Assembly (NCBI GenBank): GCA_017983955.1
Contig: JAGOAJ010000027.1
Location: forward strand, 1 to 39,754
Source of the DNA: Burkholderiaceae bacterium
GTDB lineage: Bacteria > Pseudomonadota > Gammaproteobacteria > Burkholderiales > Burkholderiaceae_B
DNA length: 39,754 nt
Reading direction: 5' to 3'
Shown here: positions 35,701 through 39,754 of the stretch, piece by piece
Layout of the letters: each line of letters opens with the position of its first letter
Position numbering within the stretch: position 1 is the first letter of the stretch
The notes under the pieces: generated by a model
Database searches by the model: none
What the model was told of the DNA's origin: nothing
The model's input: the letters and a program-made list of their open reading frames with translations, nothing else
Made by a program: the position numbers and the translations under genes

Positions 35701-37314
35701 AAAGGTATGAGTGATGCCAAAGCATCACTTACTACTGTATTTAATACTTTGGCTGCCTCTGCTAATACGGACTATGCAGGTAAAGTAAATGTCTTTCTGG
35801 TTGATTTTGACACTAATGTTCGAACAACAGTTTCCGTTGATCTAAAGGCAGAGGGTGCTTTACAAACACTATTGGACGCTGTTACAAGTATGTCATACAA
35901 CGACAGAAACCCAGGTGATCAATATGGTTACACCAACTATGAAGATGCGTTTAAAACCACGGCGAATTGGTTCCATAGTGATGTAGCAAAAAATAATACA
36001 GGGGCTGAGAATCTAACTTATTTCATTACAGATGGTGATCCTACGCGTTATCAAAATAATGTTCCCATTAACACATTGGTATACAACGATAGTGGTACAA
36101 CTAACGATAAAGCGTTTTCTAGCTTAGTTGATCTTGTTAACTATATTCCTGGTGTGACGACGGTTAGTCATGGAGGACGAACTATTGTTAATCAGGATGG
36201 TCAAGTGTTTAGCTGGACTAGAAGTGGTAGTAGTTGGAGCAGTAGGGAGATAGGTCAAATAAAGCCAGATGGCAAAGGTGGTTATGAGCTGTCTGTACTT
36301 GCTGGATCGGGTACTAGTGCAACTACTGATAGTAAGAACCAGTCCAGAGACGCGTTTGCCTTACTTACCAAAGATGGACTGACAACAGTCGAAGCCATTG
36401 GCCTGGGTAGTAGTGTGAATACCAATGAATTGCGAAACTATGACTCAGACGGTCAAGTTAAAAACAATATTAATCCAGCAGACTTGGCTGCAGCTATTCT
36501 TGGCGATGGTAGCGCGCTTGCCCCAGCAAGTGATATGGTCGATGGCGGTGCAGGTGACGATATCATTTTTGGAGACCAAGTCACATTCACTGGTTTGGAT
36601 AAAGGCGGCTTTGACGCTTTGAAAGACCATGTCGCTGCTCAGCCATCGGTGTCTGGCCCTGTCACCGCAGAAGTTGTGCATGACTACATCACCGAGAATC
36701 ATGCCAGCTTGAACCAGCTTCTGGGTGACATTGATGGAGGTGATGACATCCTGCGAGGTGGTGCAGGTGAAGACATTATCTTCGGGCAAGGTGGGGATGA
36801 CCAACTGTATGGCGGCGATGGTAATGACATCTTGTACGGGGGATCAGGAGCCGACAAGTTGTATGGAGGCGACGGTAACGATCGATTGGTTGGCGGTAAG
36901 GGAAATGATGAGCTAACCGGTGGCGCCGGCGATGATACCTTTGCCTGGGAGGCTGGTGATCAAGGCACTAGCACTGCTCCTGCTGCTGATACCATTTTCG
37001 ACTTTGGTTTGAACGGGATTAATGGGAAGGCAGATGATCCTAATGGAAATGATGTCCTAGATCTAAGCAGCCTTTTGCAAGGCCAAAATACTGGCACTAT
37101 TGCGAGTTTGGATGCTCTCTTGGATTTCCGCTTTGCTGGTGGCGATACCGTAGTTTCTATTAAGAGCCAGGGAGCATCTGGTGGTGTGGATCAAACTATC
37201 ACCTTAAAGGGGGTAAACCTGATTGCTGAGTACGAATTAGGCGCAGGTAATAACGATGCTGCACTTATTCAAGCAATGATAGAGGACGGTAAACTGAAGG
37301 TGGATCAAAGCTAA
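29779..37314 (+). CDS. Giant LapA-type RTX adhesin with LapG-cleavable retention module
   Basis: A 2511-residue protein predicted to be secreted by a type I system and held at the outer membrane by its N-terminus for biofilm formation. Domains: 1-157 retention module (opens MATTSLVTQVTGQAWVRGAD) with DPTAAV; the TAAV at 110-113 fits the di-alanine site cut by LapG-type proteases. A Pro-Thr linker lies at 173-185. Residues 186-358 form a beta-rich module. Residues 359-1284 are four repeats of 231, 232, 232 and 231 residues (ends INDDGP; contains DADGDTATAKATITL). Residues 1285-1650 are another T1SS-type module, and about 1650-1925 two Calx-beta/Ig-like modules. A von Willebrand A domain (about 1955-2240) has MIDAS D1967-T-S-Y-S and TDGD. 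From about 2255 on there are RTX GGxGxDxUx repeats, then a C-terminal secretion signal. No signal peptide, as expected. No transporter, lapD or lapG is in the window. Confidence 0.93.
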   Translation: MATTSLVTQVTGQAWVRGADGTLNPIHQGMQIPADADVVTATGGSVQLQTNGQPPLTIGEGRDVQVGAEVAQANVDPGNAAAAAPADPDVASILAAINDGGDPFAELDPTAAVLTAGAGGDGGSSFTRLSSIIETTNPLGLEYPRPTYGRPEEVRLGGTGSDDDGDQVTTVVPTPTPTPTPTPLPGLPTIDIPSFGGEGLATFDVAEDFTRSPAEAVPQFAMRAMALASDTGNEAQHDFFFTFNSPAGLKSISFTFDGETNPLEGGVTGAGRQTIQVTLDELLELAVSGAPIGVNTDHGFLSLTGFDPSTNRVTYEYWSDGAQDHSGGAVTDTINVTLTDNLNRSVSGKIVANITDTEPVAFDDEAIQTAENAVVTVDVFGNDTEGADGVNLGTGVVLVAGTLSGDGTLLYNADGTFTYTPAAGEEGEVTFEYTITDADGDTATAKATITLLDDSEPTVSVEFDAAGGGGVVSESALPGGSGGGNLTTSGTLSIETGGDTLGKLEVQDKDSNWVTITADGTVVQGVHGTLVVDMDGAWEYTLSGRAEHTDDQATGTDDQIADPFAVRVTDSDSDVSAEVPLIIQINDDGPVACDDKITQKTENAPVTIDVFKNDDGGADGVDLSAGVQVVVGSLSGGGNLVYNENGTFTYMPAAGEEGKVTFKYTITDADGDTATAKATITLKDDSEPTVSVEFDAAGGEGVVWESALPVVGSGGGSLTTSGSLSIQTGGDTLSKLEVQDKDSNWVTIVADGTVVQGVHGTLVVDMDGAWEYTLSGRAEHTDDQATGTDDQIADPFAVRVTDSDSDVSAEVPLIIQINDDGPVACDDKITQKTENAPVTIDVFKNDDGGADGVDLSAGVQVVVGSLSGGGNLVYNENGTFTYMPAAGEEGKVTFKYTITDADGDTATAKATITLKDDSEPTVSVEFDAAGGEGVVWESALPVVGSGGGSLTTSGSLSIQTGGDTLSKLEVQGKDGNWVTITANGTVVQGGHGTLVVDMDGTWTYTLSGRAEHALDDQTGAADQVEDPFKVRVTDSDSDVSAEVPLTIQINDDGPVACDDEATQTAENAVVTVDVFGNDGGGADGVNLSTGVVLVAGTLSGDGTLVYNADGTFTYTPAAGEEGEVTFEYTITDADGDTATAKATITLLDDSEPTVSVEFDAAGGEGVVSESALLGGSGGGNLTTSGTLSIETGGDTLSKLEVQDKDSNWVTIVADGTVVQGVHGTLVVDMDGTWKYTLSGRAEHALDDQTGAADQVEDPFKVRVTDSDSDVSAEVPLTIQINDDGPQEIIAESIRIVNGSDAVSSGELNFFENIGADGGDVVFTVANDSLLKSGDNQITSGGEVVKLYQQDDGHTLIAKTGASPDGTGGKTIFEVKLNPDGSVEADDIYTVQFFEALDDGRQISFDPNNLKFAESGNKSFNVIDGTDNFDILLSTATRTGSSTFSASTVNTSTQGIGAGSNHLNDNQLVRIDFVKNASGGNNYGYSEHYTVNAFTFVTNDAPNNTEVWVRLYNDTTGVGATNKSTALTATGNLVTITAILVDGVEINLSVLRSDGNGGYLIEGLKAGSSVEVRSAAGFDGVEIENVSNQHNIFGDGLSLNGESFRLSVDSYSVASGGAGKELELKFDLLATDADGDTAPGSLTITTTPPLAATVTGTEVAEGESVEFTVALSSAVDGPTTLALQLKPGTGQGGAEWADLWDGTGDLPTTIEVKIGGGEYQSVILKSDGSFSVGLAAGDTEITVKVPTFNDVDMPVFEGPETFTLEVVGTAGTVSKAVGTGTILDNDTPNLTVSNALDVSEGNNAVFDISLGGTSIIEDTIMTLTLKANGGTGEANPADFNGSPTVTIDGVTGPIAVTANGNGSYSFTVPAGTSGGIHVSVPTKVDGSPEGRETFQLEAALSPKAGSSLDFGGEVTDTGSGAIIDYNYINGTPENDNIPGTLSNDIVVADVGKGLEITGGNYNIAFVVDTSYSMGSKGMSDAKASLTTVFNTLAASANTDYAGKVNVFLVDFDTNVRTTVSVDLKAEGALQTLLDAVTSMSYNDRNPGDQYGYTNYEDAFKTTANWFHSDVAKNNTGAENLTYFITDGDPTRYQNNVPINTLVYNDSGTTNDKAFSSLVDLVNYIPGVTTVSHGGRTIVNQDGQVFSWTRSGSSWSSREIGQIKPDGKGGYELSVLAGSGTSATTDSKNQSRDAFALLTKDGLTTVEAIGLGSSVNTNELRNYDSDGQVKNNINPADLAAAILGDGSALAPASDMVDGGAGDDIIFGDQVTFTGLDKGGFDALKDHVAAQPSVSGPVTAEVVHDYITENHASLNQLLGDIDGGDDILRGGAGEDIIFGQGGDDQLYGGDGNDILYGGSGADKLYGGDGNDRLVGGKGNDELTGGAGDDTFAWEAGDQGTSTAPAADTIFDFGLNGINGKADDPNGNDVLDLSSLLQGQNTGTIASLDALLDFRFAGGDTVVSIKSQGASGGVDQTITLKGVNLIAEYELGAGNNDAALIQAMIEDGKLKVDQS
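30301..30324 (+). repeat. Hexanucleotide repeat encoding the Pro-Thr linker
   Basis: CCAACA is repeated four times exactly, flanked by CCTACA before and CCTTTG after, and codes for a P-T-P-T linker behind the retention module. The period is a multiple of three, so copy-number change would alter linker length without a frameshift. Confidence 0.85.
31339..31996 (+). repeat. Exact 658-bp direct repeat, copy 1
   Basis: I compared this block by eye with 32035-32692 and found no difference; the offset is 696 bp. It runs from the 3' part of unit 1 to late in unit 2. The first mismatch upstream is T/C at 31338/32034 and the first downstream is A/G at 31997/32693. Confidence 0.88.
32035..32692 (+). 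repeat. Exact 658-bp direct repeat, copy 2
   Basis: Identical partner of 31339-31996 at an offset of 696 bp, spanning the 3' part of unit 2 and most of unit 3. Such identity implies recent duplication or gene conversion and is a hotspot for gain or loss of a unit. Confidence 0.88.
36730..36942 (+). repeat. RTX nonapeptide repeat-coding block
   Basis: The segment codes for consecutive glycine/aspartate nonapeptides (GGAGEDIIF, GQGGDDQLY, GGDGNDILY, GGSGADKLY, GGDGNDRLV, GGKGNDELT, GGAGDDTFA). They form a calcium-binding beta-roll that folds after type I secretion. An isolated earlier repeat (GGAGDDIIFGD) lies near 36544. Confidence 0.95.
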
Positions 37315-37378
37315 ACCAGACTTTGATAAACCGTTATTGATATCTACCTTGCATGCACAGCATGCAGGTGTTTATCCC

Positions 37379-37432
37379 TAGGGGCTATATTTCGTAATCT
37401 TCATTGCATTACAGAGTATGGCCCCCTTTTTT
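37379..37432 (+). terminator. Probable terminator of the adhesin transcript
   Basis: GGGGC-TATA (37381-37389) pairs with TATG-GCCCC (37417-37425), enclosing a second stem GTAAT/ATTAC (37394-37398, 37408-37412), and is followed by TTTTTT (37427-37432). It lies 65 bases after the stop codon. Confidence 0.65.
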
Positions 37433-37594
37433 AATCTTCTCTGCTAAACAGCATCTTTGCTCGTTGTGAGGACGCAGAGGTCATCGGTTTCTCGGCGATG
37501 TATTCAATTAGCTCAGAGCACCGCAAGCATCCTAGATAGACGGGCAGGATGCTTGGTGGCCGCTGCAGCCTAAAACATTGGTACCCTGCAAAAC

Positions 37595-37634
37595 AAAACC
37601 GCCATGACCCTTTTCAGGATCATGGCGGTTTTTT
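37595..37634. terminator. Two-way terminator between the adhesin and rne
   Basis: AAAACCGCCATGA (37595-37607) pairs with TCATGGCGGTTTT (37620-37632), a perfect 13-bp arm around a 12-base loop, with T runs on both strands. It lies 18 bases after the rne stop codon. Confidence 0.95.
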
Positions 37635-37652
37635 CTTACTACGTTGTACTGA

Positions 37653-39754
37653 TTACTGCGTTTCGACCTGCTTCAGCGGCTCGTCGGCGATGACGGGTGC
37701 TGCTTTGCGACGACGACCCAGTTGTACCTGGGGTTGGGTCTGTTCGATCACCGCATGATGGCGGGTTTCTATCAGTTCCAGGCCGGTTGGTAGTTCGACT
37801 TCAGGTGCGGCTGCTGGAGCTACGCCATTAGCTGTATTGGCTGCGGACTCGACTGCAACAGTCTTGATTTCCGTTGCCTCTTCAGCAACAACAGCTTCAG
37901 GGGCTGTCGCTGGCTCAGGTTCAGTCTTGGCCACTACAGGAGCAGCCTCGACGACTGGTTCCTGGGACGTTGCTGCAACGTGTGCAGCAGGCGCTTCAAC
38001 CGCAGGTGCTGTTTCAACAACATCAACCTGAGTTTCTACAACAGCGGCAGGTTCAACAGCAGCCGGCTGAGCAACAGGGGTTTCAACCACGGCAGGCGCA
38101 GTCTCAACCACAGGCGCAACAGGTGCTACTGCTGCAGGAGCTACTTCTGTTTCCACAGCAGCAACTTCAGCAACACTATCCTGAACGCTGGCTTCAGTAT
38201 GTACTGGAACCACTGCTGCAGGCGCAGCAACTGGCTGAGTAGGAGCAGGGCTAGCAGCAACTTCTTCGGATGCTGTAGCAGCAACTGCGGCGACCGTAGC
38301 AACGGCAGCCGCCGCGGCAACAACAGGTTGACCCGCATCTTCATCAGCAACGCTGATAGGCGGCAGGGCCGATGGGCTGAACACTGGCGTTTCGTGAGCC
38401 ACGAAAGCAGGTGCTTCGTCCTGGTTGTCATCTGTGCTGTCGTTAGCGCTGGTTTCTACCGATGTTTCCGTGCTGCGACGGCCACGACGGCTGCGGCGAC
38501 GACGACGTTTGCGCTCGGGATCAAGCTGGTCGTTGTCGTTACCGGAATCAACGTTGGTATCGGCGCCGTCGATGTCGGCAATCAGTTCGTTGGCTTGGGC
38601 ATCGGCAACGGCGGCATGGCGCGACTTGCGTGCGCTGGTTTCCGCATGTGCGTCAGTGTCCAGGGCGCCGGCAACTGTTGCTGCTTGTGTATCGGTGCTG
38701 ATGTCAGTGCTGCCATCTTCACTGCGCTGACGTCCACGGCCGCGACGGTTACGTCCACCGCGTGATGCATTGCGGTTTTCAGCGTTGTCGGTTGTGGCGG
38801 TGGCTTCAGGGATGGTTACCGCAGCTGTACGTGGTTCTGTACTGGTGCTGCTTGCGGCCTGCGAGGTACGGCGTCCACGGCTAGGTGCTCCGTCTTCCTT
38901 GCCTTCAGCAGCTTCGGCACGTGGGCCGCCGCGACGTTGGCGATTGCGATCGCTTTGGTTGCGTTCGCGGTGCTCGGGGTGACGCGAGTTACGGCCACGG
39001 TTGTTGCTTTGTGGCTTGCTGGCTGCAACGGGTTCAGGCTGGGCTGCGGTGCTTGCACCGGTAAGCCAGTTGATTAGACGCTTGATCAAGCCAGGGCCCG
39101 TGGCGGCGGCGCTAACTGGGGCTGCTGCTTTGGCGGTTGGCGTATGAACGGGGGCAGGCTGCGATGGCGTGATGCCTTTGACCAGGGCTTCTGGATGTGC
39201 CTTGGTTTCCTGTGCGCGGTTGGGCGCCCAGGTCAATTGCTGGTCAGCTGCTTGGACAAGTTCAAAACTAGTCTTGATTTCTTCCAGACGAGGGTCGTCG
39301 TGGCGCAGGCGCTCGATGTGGTGATGAGGTGTTTCCAGGTTCTTGTTAGGAATAAGAACCAGGTTGACCTTAAGACGGGACTCGATTTTGGTGATGTCGC
39401 TGCGTTTTTCGTTCAGCAAGAAGGTGGCCACATCGACAGGCACTTGAGCGTGCAATGCCGCCGTGCCTTCTTTCATGGCTTCTTCTTGTAGCAGACGCAA
39501 GACTTGCAGGGCGCTGGATTCGGCATCGCGAACTACGCCTGTGCCAGTGCAACGTGGGCAAGTGATGTGCGAACCTTCGCTAAGCGCAGGGCGCAGACGC
39601 TGGCGTGACAGCTCCATCAGGCCAAAACGGGATATCTTGCCCATTTGAACCCGGGCGCGGTCAAAGCGCAGCGCATCGCGCAGGCGTTGTTCGACGGCAC
39701 GCTGGTTCTTGTTGTCTTCCATGTCGATGAAGTCGATCACGATCAGACCGCCCA
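37653..39754 (-). CDS. rne: Ribonuclease E, 3' part (5' end outside window)
   Basis: RNase E is the endonuclease that starts mRNA decay and processes rRNA and tRNA. The frame is open to the window edge; its first visible residues (GLIVIDFIDMEDNKNQ) correspond to the catalytic DNase-I-like subdomain that carries the second metal-binding Asp. Further on, SRFGLMELSRQRLRPAL leads to the zinc-link CPRCTGTG, which joins subunits in the tetramer, then the small domain ends near NLETPHHHIERLRHDD. The remaining roughly 500 residues are disordered: Arg-rich islands (RNRRGRGRQ, KRRRRRSRRGRR) for RNA binding, and long Ala/Val/Pro/Glu stretches, as in degradosome scaffolds. The C-terminal LGRRRKAAPVIADEP may be a binding peptide. 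RNase G is excluded by the tail. Confidence 0.94.
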   Translation of the reverse strand, partial: GGLIVIDFIDMEDNKNQRAVEQRLRDALRFDRARVQMGKISRFGLMELSRQRLRPALSEGSHITCPRCTGTGVVRDAESSALQVLRLLQEEAMKEGTAALHAQVPVDVATFLLNEKRSDITKIESRLKVNLVLIPNKNLETPHHHIERLRHDDPRLEEIKTSFELVQAADQQLTWAPNRAQETKAHPEALVKGITPSQPAPVHTPTAKAAAPVSAAATGPGLIKRLINWLTGASTAAQPEPVAASKPQSNNRGRNSRHPEHRERNQSDRNRQRRGGPRAEAAEGKEDGAPSRGRRTSQAASSTSTEPRTAAVTIPEATATTDNAENRNASRGGRNRRGRGRQRSEDGSTDISTDTQAATVAGALDTDAHAETSARKSRHAAVADAQANELIADIDGADTNVDSGNDNDQLDPERKRRRRRSRRGRRSTETSVETSANDSTDDNQDEAPAFVAHETPVFSPSALPPISVADEDAGQPVVAAAAAVATVAAVAATASEEVAASPAPTQPVAAPAAVVPVHTEASVQDSVAEVAAVETEVAPAAVAPVAPVVETAPAVVETPVAQPAAVEPAAVVETQVDVVETAPAVEAPAAHVAATSQEPVVEAAPVVAKTEPEPATAPEAVVAEEATEIKTVAVESAANTANGVAPAAAPEVELPTGLELIETRHHAVIEQTQPQVQLGRRRKAAPVIADEPLKQVETQ

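Larger units (their letters stand above)
37315..37652. other. 338-base gap between the adhesin and rne, with stacked hairpins
   Basis: No gene is seen. Besides two terminators it holds TGCATGC/GCATGCA (37350-37366, 3-base loop) and CAAGCATCCT/AGGATGCTTG (37524-37555, 12-base loop), both perfect stems without T runs. A TTAGCTCAGAGC string near 37508 recalls a tRNA D-arm, but no tRNA can be folded around it. Confidence 0.6.

Noticed and set aside
29779-37314. Adhesin as part of a toxin or contact-dependent inhibition system
   Set aside because: There is no toxin domain at the C-terminus, no immunity gene downstream and no two-partner or type V signal; RTX repeats here serve secretion and folding.
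37508-37523. TTAGCTCAGAGC string resembling a tRNA D-arm
   Set aside because: No acceptor stem, anticodon arm or T-arm can be placed around it.

Overview
The window looks like chromosomal DNA of a betaproteobacterium of the Alcaligenaceae type (Bordetella/Achromobacter/Pusillimonas-like). Three things point there: the order rsmE, tkt, gap, pgk ... fba, purC, purE, purK, Sua5-type gene; a double-length UvrA of a kind I know from Burkholderiales; and the style of the encoded proteins. I cannot name a species. No tRNA, rRNA, CRISPR array, prophage or insertion sequence is visible.

Layout. At 1-414 lies the end of a barstar-family gene cut by the window edge, convergent with rsmE (451-1188, minus). 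At 1362-5639 is a tkt-gap-pgk run of central carbon genes. A minus-strand epimerase-like gene (5764-6642) and a mog gene (6757-7374) separate it from fba (7496-8560), where pyk might have been expected. A strong terminator after fba is followed by a compact purC-purE-purK-Sua5 operon (8637-12257). Next come an alpha/beta hydrolase (minus) and a small MaoC-like protein (plus), then a 466-base gene-free stretch (13649-14114) with three 39-bp tandem repeats and several hairpins.

From 14115 to 17067 on the minus strand are glutaryl-CoA dehydrogenase and an acetolactate-synthase-like ThDP enzyme, divergent from a LysR regulator (17203-18084). A tight minus-strand operon runs from 21961 down to 18108: chaC, pdxH, flavin reductase, LhgO-like oxidase, purU. 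On the plus strand tcdA and an alpha/beta hydrolase (22059-23730) converge on a 1926-residue tandem UvrA (minus, to 29507).

The most notable locus is 29779-37314. It is one gene for a 2511-residue surface adhesin of the LapA/RTX type: N-terminal retention module with a TAAV sequence that fits a LapG protease site, a Pro-Thr linker, four roughly 232-residue extender repeats, further beta-rich modules, a von Willebrand A domain, RTX calcium-binding repeats and a C-terminal type I secretion signal. Two 658-bp stretches inside it are identical at an offset of 696 bp, which indicates recent repeat expansion. No lapD, lapG or type I transporter genes are in the window, so the adhesin is an orphan here. 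The window closes with the 3' part of rne (RNase E, minus strand), separated from the adhesin by 338 bases with three or more hairpins, two of them convincing terminators.
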